Assembly (NCBI GenBank): GCA_029573365.1
Contig: JAKQGD010000111.1
Location: forward strand, 1-13,194
DNA length: 13,194 nucleotides
Reading direction: 5' to 3'
Source: Bacteroidota bacterium
GTDB taxonomy: Bacteria; Bacteroidota; Bacteroidia; Chitinophagales; Saprospiraceae
Under the pieces are notes generated by a model, which did not search any database, was not told where the DNA came from, and was given only the letters and a program-made list of their open reading frames with translations. Shown piece by piece: positions 1 to 7,100 of the stretch (position 1 is the stretch's first letter; each line of letters opens with the position of its first letter). The translations under genes and the position numbers were made by a program.

Positions 1-576
1 CTTACCAATCCTGATCAGCCAGACGGCTCAGTTTATGTAAAGCTGGACGGTGGCTCAGGCAACTATACCTACCAGTGGTCAAACGGTGCGACTACCCAAA
101 ATCTGACAGGCGTAAGAGCCGGTATGTATATACTTAATGCCCGCGATAAGAACGGATGTATGGTGACCGCCACCTTTAATGTCAAGCGTGAAAAATTTAT
201 GCCTGACCTCGAAATCACCAAGGTGGTCACTGGCCAGAAACTAAGAATAAACGAACTCAACTTTGCAGCAGATAGCTCCAGCATCACCCAGGAAAATTAC
301 GAAATCCTGGATGAAGTGTATGAATTCCTGGTATCCAATCCGACAGTATCTGTAGAAATAGGCGGACATACCAATACCATACCACCTCATGAATATTGTG
401 ACAAACTCTCTGCAAGCAGGGCCAGAAAAGTAGCGGAATATTTGTATGACAGAGGTGTGCCAAAAAGCAGAGTTACGTACAAAGGTTATGGCAAACGTGA
501 ACCTCTTACCGACAGTACATCAGCAGCAGGCAGGCAGAAAAACCAGCGTGTGGAAATCAAAATACTGCAAATGTAG
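1..576 (+). CDS. SprB-repeat / OmpA C-terminal domain protein (5' end missing)
   Basis: The reading frame is open from base 1, so this is the last 191 residues of a longer outer-membrane or surface protein. Fragment residues ~12-60 form one SprB-type repeat, with the hallmarks YQWSNGATTQNLTG, AGMY and DKNGC. These repeats are typical of large Bacteroidota surface proteins. Residues ~78-190 are an OmpA-like peptidoglycan-binding domain, with LNFAADSSSI, GGHTN, LSASRARKVAEYL, YKGYGKREP and GRQKNQRVEI. The domain should tether the protein to the cell wall from the periplasmic side. The diaminopimelate-contacting Arg is kept (R140, in SASRA), but the Asp usually found in GHTD is Asn (N125). My recollection is that the GHTN...PxxxYC variant recurs in Bacteroidota OmpA-like proteins. 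What lies N-terminal, perhaps more SprB repeats or a WD40/TPR part, cannot be seen. Domain calls are by motif recognition. Confidence 0.9.
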   Translation, partial: LTNPDQPDGSVYVKLDGGSGNYTYQWSNGATTQNLTGVRAGMYILNARDKNGCMVTATFNVKREKFMPDLEITKVVTGQKLRINELNFAADSSSITQENYEILDEVYEFLVSNPTVSVEIGGHTNTIPPHEYCDKLSASRARKVAEYLYDRGVPKSRVTYKGYGKREPLTDSTSAAGRQKNQRVEIKILQM

Positions 577-1137
577 TCACTTGTCTTTTGGAGGTCTGAG
601 GCGGAACGAGTCGAGAAAACGGTCCATGTCAGCATTTAGGCTTTTGGAAGTCGTAGTGTACACCTGTAGGAAATACAACCTGTCGCCGTCGAGGATGAGA
701 CGTCCCTTAACCACAAATTTTCTTTGGTCATAGGTAGCACGGAAGATGGCACCGGGCAATTCACCATGGTCGGATGCAGAACTGTACACCAAGTCGCCTT
801 TCAGGTCATCTATGTGGGTGCGGATGCTCGTATCAAACATCTCACGGATCATAGATATACTGTCCGGACTGAAGGTGGACTCAGGATAATCAATATAAGA
901 AAGTAAAAACAGGAAATTGGGTTCGTCAGGTTTTCCTTCGCACATCCATGTCACAGGATATATCGCCCCAATGTCTGTGAGTACTTTTTTCTGGCCATCT
1001 CTCATAGTGCCGGGTACCAAAACCTCAAAGTTCTGACCCGGAGCAGAAAATACATTCCAACCTTTCTGGCCTGATACGGGGGCATGGCTTAAAATTAGTA
1101 CAGCTATAAATGCGATAAATCTGGCAGACACAGGCAT
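577..1137 (-). CDS. Secreted hypothetical protein, possible PsbP/DUF1795-like fold
   Basis: I do not recognise a named family with certainty. The 186-residue product begins with a signal peptide (MPVSARFIAFIAVLILSHAP, cleavage near VSG|QKG), so it should be exported, and it has no lipobox Cys. The mature part starts WNVFSAPGQNFEVLVPG, runs through an alpha/beta pattern (FLLSYIDYP, GAIFRATYD, LYFLQVYTTT) and ends FLDSFRL. That order (W..f.sP...F.v..P, a central Y.DYP, a final 'fldSFr') resembles PsbP/DUF1795-like domains; this is inference. The frame stays open to an upstream ATG at 1197, but I chose 1137 because the signal peptide starts there, a GGAG lies 11 bases upstream, and a candidate promoter core (1173-1184) falls inside the longer version. 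Its TGA directly abuts the TAG of the preceding gene. Confidence 0.75.
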   Translation of the reverse strand: MPVSARFIAFIAVLILSHAPVSGQKGWNVFSAPGQNFEVLVPGTMRDGQKKVLTDIGAIYPVTWMCEGKPDEPNFLFLLSYIDYPESTFSPDSISMIREMFDTSIRTHIDDLKGDLVYSSASDHGELPGAIFRATYDQRKFVVKGRLILDGDRLYFLQVYTTTSKSLNADMDRFLDSFRLRPPKDK

Positions 1138-1172
1138 GATGTTAGATACTCCTACAAAAACGTCAGAGCCTG

Positions 1173-1184
1173 CAAAGTAAACAA
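1173..1184 (-). promoter_or_regulatory. Candidate promoter -7 region for the 577-1137 gene
   Basis: Read on the minus strand this is TTGTTTACTTTG. Its last eight bases (TTACTTTG) match the Bacteroidota -7 consensus TAnnTTTG at five of six fixed positions. It sits 35 bases before the ATG at 1137. No TTG is seen at the -33 position. The identical 12-mer precedes the permease gene at 3252-3263, which raises confidence that it is functional. Confidence 0.4.
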
Positions 1185-1197
1185 CAGGACTCCACAT

Positions 1198-1388
1198 TTT
1201 AAGATTACTTTAACAGGTAATAACCGGTAGCACAGCACACATAATATTTTTAATTAATGTGTATAATATTGATTTTTAATACTTTAAATTCATTTTTAAT
1301 TTTTTATCAAAATATTGAGTACAAGCGACACTTTACCTGCTTTTATAATCGTAAATGCTTTATTCTCAAATTTTAAAAATTTTCAGTC
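1198..1388. other. AT-rich intergenic region with three ATTTTTAAT copies
   Basis: This 191-base gap separates two divergent genes and is strongly AT-rich. ATTTTTAAT occurs exactly at 1246-1254, 1272-1280 and 1292-1300. It should hold the promoter of the lipoprotein gene at 1389. I see no clean TAnnTTTG; TATAAT lies at 1344-1349, with TTGAGT at 1315-1320 and an overlong 23-base spacer. No ORF or RNA gene was recognised. Confidence 0.4.
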
Positions 1389-2096
1389 ATGAAATCAATT
1401 CATTTAAAGTTCAGTTTTTTAATGCTTCTTTTTGCAGGCTTATTTATTGTTTCGTGTTCCAAGGACAGCAGTGTAACAGATGAAGCAGATGCCTCTGCAT
1501 ACGCCGAAGAGGCTATTTACAGAACGCAGGAATCAGGCAACCTGGGCCGACTCGGTTGCTACGAGCTGGTATTCCCGGTAAAAGTCAATTTCCCTGACAG
1601 CACTCAGTCCGGTGAACTCGATTCTTACGAGGACATTAAAACTGCCATCAAGGAATGGAGACTCGACAATCCCAGGACAAAAGGCAGACCATCACTGGCT
1701 TACCCTTATGATGTGATCAATGAAGATGGCGAGGTCATTACCATCACCAACAGAGACGAAGAAAAAGCACTCAGAGAGGCTTGCCGTAAGAATTTGTTTG
1801 GAAACCATGGTGGACCCTTCGGTGGCGGCCATGGTGGTGGACATCACCCTAAGCTGTGCTTCAAAGTCGAATTTCCATTTAGCGTCATGTTGCCTGACAG
1901 CACTATCATCACGCTTAACTCCAAGGAAGACAGAAAAACTCTTCATGAAGCCATAAGGACCTACAAGGAAGCCCATCCGGGAGAAAAATTCCGACCTGAG
2001 CTTGTTTTCCCCGTCACTGTGACCATGGAGGATGGCACGCCTGTAACCGTCAACAGCAAAGAAGAACTCAAAGCACTTAAGGATTCCTGCAATTAA
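1389..2096 (+). CDS. Lipoprotein with four tandem ~35-40-residue units and a Gly/His linker
   Basis: The 235-residue product is a hypothetical lipoprotein. It has a type II signal peptide (MKSIHLKFSFLMLLFAGLF) and a lipobox IVSC with Cys23, so it should be anchored to a membrane. The mature part is an internal duplication. Each half holds two related beta-beta-alpha units: 57-97 (CYELVFPVKVNFPDST), 100-132 (SLAYPYDVINEDGEVITI), 157-197 (CFKVEFPFSVMLPDST) and 202-234 (ELVFPVTVTMEDGTPVTV). The repeated pattern is hydrophobic-F/Y-P-x-x-V, then D-G/S-T, then a N/D-S/R-x-E-E turn and a Lys/Glu-rich helix. Each half opens and closes with Cys (57/132 and 157/234), which suggests one disulphide per half. 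A linker rich in Gly and His (residues 138-153) joins the halves and could bind metal, which is inference. Function is unknown. A rho-independent terminator follows 35 bases after the stop. Confidence 0.88.
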   Translation: MKSIHLKFSFLMLLFAGLFIVSCSKDSSVTDEADASAYAEEAIYRTQESGNLGRLGCYELVFPVKVNFPDSTQSGELDSYEDIKTAIKEWRLDNPRTKGRPSLAYPYDVINEDGEVITITNRDEEKALREACRKNLFGNHGGPFGGGHGGGHHPKLCFKVEFPFSVMLPDSTIITLNSKEDRKTLHEAIRTYKEAHPGEKFRPELVFPVTVTMEDGTPVTVNSKEELKALKDSCN

Positions 2097-2125
2097 TCAG
2101 GCGAACCTATCAAATCCAGGAACTT

Positions 2126-2158
2126 AAAAAGCCCGGTGCCTCTGGCCCGGGTTTTTTT
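2126..2158. terminator. Bidirectional rho-independent terminator
   Basis: CCCGG (2132-2136) and GCC (2138-2140), with T2137 bulged, pair with GGC (2144-2146) and CCGGG (2147-2151) around a TCT loop. Seven T follow (2152-2158) and five A precede (2126-2130), so it can serve both the lipoprotein gene on the plus strand and the convergent permease on the minus strand. Confidence 0.85.
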
Positions 2159-2170
2159 GTTTTTATACAG

Positions 2171-3232
2171 TCAGGTAATGGCATCAGGCCTGTTGGCATC
2201 GACTTTTCCGTACTCATCGACATAGATTCTGACAAGAATAAAAAATACAGAAATTAACAGCGGACCGAAAATAACACCTACAAAACCAAATAAACTGATA
2301 CCGGCCATAACACCCAGCAGGGTGACAAGGGGGTGTACGTCGGCCAGTTTTCGCTGTATCATAAACCTCGCTATGTTATCTACAGAGCCTATGACCAGAA
2401 ATCCCCAAAGGAGCACTCCGATGCCTTGCAAAGTACCTGCCGTAACAAACTGATATACCGCCAGTGGCAGATATATGGCCAGGCTACCTATAATCGGAAT
2501 GACAGAACTTATGGCTGTAAGTATGCCCATGAGTACAAATTCTTCTACACCAAATATCCAGTAGCCTATCAACCCGGCGAGACCCTGCACCAGGGCAACC
2601 AGCGGAATACCCAGTGCGTTAGAGTATACCAGGGCCCTGAAGTCTGTAATGATAGTTTTTACATTTTTGGTTTTGAAAGGTAGATTTTGCCTCAGCCATT
2701 TTTCTACTTCCCGGTTGTTTACCAACAGAAAGTAAAGAATGAGGTACATGATGACGATATTGCCCAAAACATTAATCGTACTGCCCAGCGTCTTTTGGGT
2801 AAATGGAATGACACGCTCACTGATTTTCTGCACATTTTCCTGATTAAGAGCATCGATATTGTACTCTCTGAGCAGATACTCATGGATTCTCATAAAAGCA
2901 TCATTAATGAGCTCAGGATTGGAGATCACGGGAGAAATTTTATCAATGGCTACCTTGCCCATATAGGCCAGTGGTATGATCATCACGATAAATGAAAGCA
3001 ACATCAGCGAAAGTGCCGCCAGTGTGGGATTCCATCTAAGGATGATGACCATGTATTTCATCCTGTGCATGAGTATGACGTACAGAGTCACGGCTCCCAA
3101 CAGAGCCCCAATCAGAAAATACAACTCATTGACTATGACAAAACCCATAATAATCAGCAAAGCAAGGAAAAACACCTGCCTGACGATATTGGGGTGTATG
3201 ATGAATTTGTGAGAACCAGGTTTGAGGCCCAT
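2171..3232 (-). CDS. AI-2E family transporter (UPF0118 / PF01594)
   Basis: The 353-residue inner-membrane permease belongs to the AI-2E family, whose members include E. coli TqsA (autoinducer-2 exporter), PerM and sodium/proton antiporters. The substrate cannot be told from sequence. N-terminal membrane segments (VRQVFFLALLIIMGFVIV, LYFLIGALLGAVTLYVIL, LAALSLMLLSFIVMIIPLAY) are followed by a soluble helical stretch (NPELINDAFMRIHEYLLREY) and a C-terminal block of helices. That block carries the family signatures ALVQGLAGLIGYWIFGV, SSVIPIIGSLAIYLPLAVY, VDNIARFMIQRKLADVHPLV and LFGFVGVIFGPLL. Length fits the family (~350). The frame extends to an ATG at 3286, giving 18 extra residues. I prefer 3232 (MGLKPGSHKF...) because homologs as I recall them begin near here and a candidate promoter core (3252-3263) lies within the extension. 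It converges on the lipoprotein gene across a shared terminator. Confidence 0.92.
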   Translation of the reverse strand: MGLKPGSHKFIIHPNIVRQVFFLALLIIMGFVIVNELYFLIGALLGAVTLYVILMHRMKYMVIILRWNPTLAALSLMLLSFIVMIIPLAYMGKVAIDKISPVISNPELINDAFMRIHEYLLREYNIDALNQENVQKISERVIPFTQKTLGSTINVLGNIVIMYLILYFLLVNNREVEKWLRQNLPFKTKNVKTIITDFRALVYSNALGIPLVALVQGLAGLIGYWIFGVEEFVLMGILTAISSVIPIIGSLAIYLPLAVYQFVTAGTLQGIGVLLWGFLVIGSVDNIARFMIQRKLADVHPLVTLLGVMAGISLFGFVGVIFGPLLISVFFILVRIYVDEYGKVDANRPDAIT

Positions 3233-3251
3233 AAAAAGTGATTTGATTGTA

Positions 3252-3287
3252 CAAAGTAAACAATTTTGTTGGACTATTGCTTCCAAA
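3252..3287 (-). promoter_or_regulatory. Candidate promoter for the AI-2E permease
   Basis: On the minus strand 3263-3252 reads TTGTTTACTTTG, identical to the element before the 577-1137 gene. It ends in TTACTTTG, one mismatch from TAnnTTTG. A TTTG lies at 3287-3284, 24 bases upstream, slightly longer than the usual -33 spacing. The core ends 19 bases before the ATG at 3232. Confidence 0.4.
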
Positions 3288-3347
3288 ACCTGTAGATGAA
3301 TTTGGCAAAATACTTTGTGTAATTAGCACTGTATATGATCCTGCTCA

Positions 3348-3378
3348 TTGACTGATCTCTTAAAAAGGTATATTTTTG
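3348..3378 (+). promoter_or_regulatory. Bacteroidota-type promoter (TTG-N20-TAnnTTTG)
   Basis: TTG at 3348-3350 and TATTTTTG at 3371-3378 are separated by 20 bases. This matches the TTG-N17-23-TAnnTTTG promoter of Bacteroidota exactly. It lies 44 bases before the ATG at 3423, and supports that start over the longer reading frame beginning at 3348. Confidence 0.65.
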
Positions 3379-3422
3379 TGACAATCAAAAAATACATTTG
3401 CTCACTTTCTAAAACAAGGGTC

Positions 3423-3782
3423 ATGAAAAAATTATGGTTTTTTGCTATTTTGCTGACAGGTCTGATGGCTTGTAACAAAGAGAGTACAAACACGGTTAAC
3501 CTCAGAATTGCCAACCTGAGCGGATCAGATCTTCAAAATATCCAGGTCAATCCTTCAGGCCGACTCGAAAACTACGGTGACCTGCGTGTCGGCGAAGTGT
3601 CCCTCTACAAGGCTTTTGACATTGTGTATTCCTATGCCTACATCCGGGTCAATATGGGTGATGAAGTCTATGTTTTCCAGCCCATAGACTATGTCGGGGA
3701 AGTGCCTTTGGAAAATGGTAATTATACCTACGAACTTTCTGTCGTAGACAAGTCACTCTCTATCCGGCTCAAAGAAGACTGA
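3423..3782 (+). CDS. Small hypothetical lipoprotein
   Basis: The 119-residue product has a type II signal peptide, MKKLWFFAILLTGLMAC, with lipobox LMAC and Cys17, so it is a predicted lipoprotein. The mature domain of about 100 residues looks like a compact beta fold: NTVNLRIANLSGSDLQNI, then NPSGRLENYGDLRVGEVS, YVFQPIDYVGEVPLENG, and a final beta strand SLSIRLKED. I recall similar small lipoproteins with a 'Y...QPIDYVGE.PL.NG.YTY' core in Flavobacteriia-like genomes, but know of no assigned function. The frame is open upstream to 3348. The lipobox position and the promoter at 3348-3378 show the real start is 3423. No classical terminator follows directly. The next gene is 334 bases downstream. 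Confidence 0.82.
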   Translation: MKKLWFFAILLTGLMACNKESTNTVNLRIANLSGSDLQNIQVNPSGRLENYGDLRVGEVSLYKAFDIVYSYAYIRVNMGDEVYVFQPIDYVGEVPLENGNYTYELSVVDKSLSIRLKED

Positions 3783-4116
3783 TTTTCCTATCTGTCCATT
3801 GCATTGCAGCAGCCAATACCAAATATCAACCATGGTATCCTGCTTTTCCTTGGTAAAAATCGGGATGTCTGTCGTTTCCATTAACAATTTCGGCGTAAGC
3901 CGGAAACATTAACTTTTTATTGTGCGTCAAGCGGATAAACTGGTGCATCTTTATACCGCAAACAGAAATTATTCGCCGGGTATTTTCGTTATACTCAGCA
4001 GAAAATAGTGGAGTCTTTGCATTGTATTGGCAAAAGGTCAAATTCCAGGCTGAAGACGCTGACTGTTTACGTATATTTTTGACACACATTTTATCACATT
4101 TAATAGCAGGAAAAGG
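3783..4116 (+). other. 334-base non-coding gap with alternative hairpins
   Basis: No convincing gene is present; short frames at 3826-4089 (-) and 3920-4120 (+) resemble nothing. TTTCGGC (3888-3894) pairs with GCCGGAA (3899-3905, one T·G wobble) around a GTAA tetraloop. A competing pairing is GTTTCC (3874-3879) with GGAAAC (3902-3907). CATTAAC occurs on both sides of the hairpin, and five T lie at 3914-3918, eight bases past the stem. The end of the gap holds the A2M promoter candidate at 4074-4081. Confidence 0.35.
4074..4081 (+). promoter_or_regulatory. Candidate -7 element for the A2M gene
   Basis: TATTTTTG matches TAnnTTTG fully and lies 35 bases before the ATG at 4117. I found no clear TTG at the -33 spacing, so the promoter is only half supported. 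An A/G-rich stretch (GCAGGAAAAGG) directly before the ATG may aid ribosome binding. Confidence 0.45.
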
Positions 4117-7100
4117 ATGAAGACCTTATTCATGGCAGCATTTAGTATCATCATGGGATTTTCAATGAGCAATATTTTTAATAAAGACTACGATTATGAG
4201 AAGGCCTGGCAGGAAGTCTCAAAATATATAGAACAGGGCTTGCCTAAATCTGCCCTCGAAAAAACGGAAGAGATTTTTAAAATTGCCGAAAGTGAAAAAA
4301 ACAACCCTCAACTGGCCAAATCTGTCGTATACCTGTCCCGTCTGACGATGATGACCGACGAAAAAGGCATCGAAAAATCCATAGAACGCATGGAGTCCAT
4401 CATACGGACTCAGTCACCACCTGCAGACAGAATCACAGCCTCATACCTTGCAGAGCTGTATCAGAGATATTTTGACAATTACCGATGGGAAATATCACAA
4501 AGGTCAGAGCTGGCCGGCGAAAAAGGACCCGATTTCCGTACCTGGACCACAGGTCAGTTTTTGGCCACGATAGAAAAATGGTATCTCTATTCGGTAGAGG
4601 ACAAAAAATCTGTCAACCTGCCTATAGAAAACTGGCAGCCCATCCTCAGCGAATACGACAAAGAAGGGGTACCTTTCAGACCTACACTGTACGAAGTTCT
4701 GGCAGACCGGGCCATGACGTTTTTTAGCAATTACGACGGTTATACCAACGAAAACCAACAGAGTTTTCAGGTAGACAAAGCAGAATATTTCGCTACAGCA
4801 GAAAAGTTTATCAAGCTGAATACAGAAACCTCCGACCCATCTTCAGCACGCTACAAGGTCATCTCCCTGTACAAAGACATCCTCAGCACGCAGATAGAAA
4901 GGCGGGATAAAACAGCACTGGCAGCATATGATTTGCAAAGAATCCAATATGTTAACAGCCAGTCCACCCTGCAAAACAAGGACGAACTATACCTCAAAGC
5001 CCTTGAAAATCTCGCCGGAGCCTACTCAGAAATACCTTACCATGCTGACATTGCAGCAGTATGGGCCGAACAATGGCGAGCTGACAGCGAAGACTCCACA
5101 GCCCATGTCAAAGCACTCGAAATATGCGAAAAGGCTGCTAAAAAATACTCTAAATCTCCGGGAGCAGCAAAATGCCGCAACATCATTACTAGCATAAAAA
5201 TGCCTTCGATGCAGCTTTACGGCGAAAATGTGTACACCGCGGGCAGGCAGCTGCTTTTTGCAATGGAACACAATAACGTCTCTGATGCCGTCGTAGAGAC
5301 GGTAAGACTGGGCAAGGACTTTAACGAAATGACCTTGAACCGCAATCAGGAGCAAATCATCGAATACCTCGACAAGCAACCCAAGGTCAGCACCCTGAAC
5401 CTCAAACTCAACAAAAGCAAATGGTACCGGTCGCAGAAGACCGAGTTTGATCACAAAAGCCTTCCTTATGGAAATTATGCCCTCATAGCAGGAAATAAAA
5501 ATGGCAACACAACTAGACAATACCTGTTTTTTACGGTTTCTGACCTTGCCTATACGACCTTTCTGGCCGATGGTGTGAGGTATGTAGATGTCTCCGACAG
5601 GACCACCGGAGCACCTGTCAGTGGTGCACGGGTTACCATGTATGAGCAAGAATACAACCCCGGGCGAAGGAGATACGATTTCCGCCTTGCCGGCGAATAT
5701 ACCACGGACGCCAAAGGCAGGGTTAGAGTATCCGATAAACTCGAAAGGAACTTCAGGATTACTGTAACCAAGGGCAAGGATGAGCTCGACCTGCACAGAT
5801 ACCATTACAACTACGGCAGGACAGAAAACAATGAGTTTCGTTTTGCAGAATTTTATACCGATCGCTCCATCTACAGACCCGGTCAGGTGGTATTTTTTAA
5901 AGCCATCCTCCTGCACAGCGACAACAACCGCATTCCTTCCATACTCGCCAAAGAGCAGGTGGAAGTAGTCTTCAGGGACGCCAATTATCAGGAGGTTTCA
6001 AGGCAAAAACTGACATCTAATGACTTTGGCAGTGTAAACGGATCATTTACCATACCAACAGGCAAACTGACAGGCAACTACACCCTCGAGGTATCGTCAT
6101 CATCAGGCATCAGCGGCACTAAAAGCATAAATGTAGAAGAATACAAAAGACCGACCTTCGAAGTGGTCGCTGACACGCTTCGAGGCGAATACCAGGTAAA
6201 TGACATGATAACTGTAGGCGGAGTGGCCCGCACACTTGCCGGTACAGCCGTAGACGGAGCCTCAGTAAAATACCGAGTAGTGAGGACGGCACGTATGCCC
6301 TGGTGGGGCTGGTGGTGGCGAATGCCATATCAGTCTCAGGAGTTTATGGTATCTCAAGGGACCACAGAAACGAATGCTGAAGGCAGGTACACCATCACGT
6401 TTGAAGCCATACCCGACCTTAAGGTAGCCCAAAAAGACAACCCGGTCTTCAATTACAGCGTAGAAGTTGATATCACCGACCAGCGTGGCGAAACAGCTTC
6501 TGAATCCACGACTGTATCTGCAGGATACACTGCTTTCAGCCTTTCGGCCAATGTAGGCAGAGAAACCGACTTATCTGATCTTAAACCCATAAAAGTCACA
6601 TCCAAAGGTACCCAGGGACAGGATGTACAGACTAGCGGCTCCATCACCGTTTCCAGGCTGAAAGAGCCCACCACTGTCAAGGTCACCAAATACTGGGAAG
6701 GTAAAACGGACTACCCGATTCCCTCACCACTGTGGGAAAAACACTTTCCCGACTACCCTGCCCCGGCAGAGACCGACCTTTCAAAATGGCCGGTAGAGTC
6801 AAAGGTGTACAGCGGCATGTTCGATACCAGGGATTCCATCGATGTAAAAAATGTCCTCAAACCGGGCGTGTACAAAGTGGAACTGGAAGCCACCGATAAA
6901 AACCGGAAAAAAGTAGTCACAGTACAGTACTTTATCATTACGGACTTCGGGAAAAAGGTATTTCCAAAATCTGATTTTCTGTTTGTCAGCAAGCTTAAAA
7001 ACGAATATGCTCCCGGCGAAAAAGTGGAGATGACATTTGGTGCCGTCGGTAAACCTGTGTATGTACATTTAATCGCAGAAAAAGAGGGCCGCATCCTCCG

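Noticed and set aside
1389..2096. Gly/His-rich linker as a sign of a known metallochaperone
   Set aside because: Apart from the linker there is no match to a metallochaperone family that I can name. Metal binding is kept only as a possibility.
2171..3232. Permease as evidence of AI-2 quorum sensing
   Set aside because: The AI-2E family is functionally broad and no luxS or AI-2 uptake or processing gene lies nearby, so no quorum-sensing role is claimed.
3826..4089. An 87-codon minus-strand frame and an overlapping 66-codon plus-strand frame (3920-4120) in the gap before A2M
   Set aside because: Neither product shows a fold, signal peptide or recognised motif, the two overlap each other, and the plus-strand one runs into the A2M start. 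Treated as non-coding.
5026..5916. A 296-codon open frame on the minus strand inside the A2M gene
   Set aside because: It lies fully opposite a strongly supported coding frame, has a random-looking Cys/Phe/Val-rich product with no domain, and no start signals.
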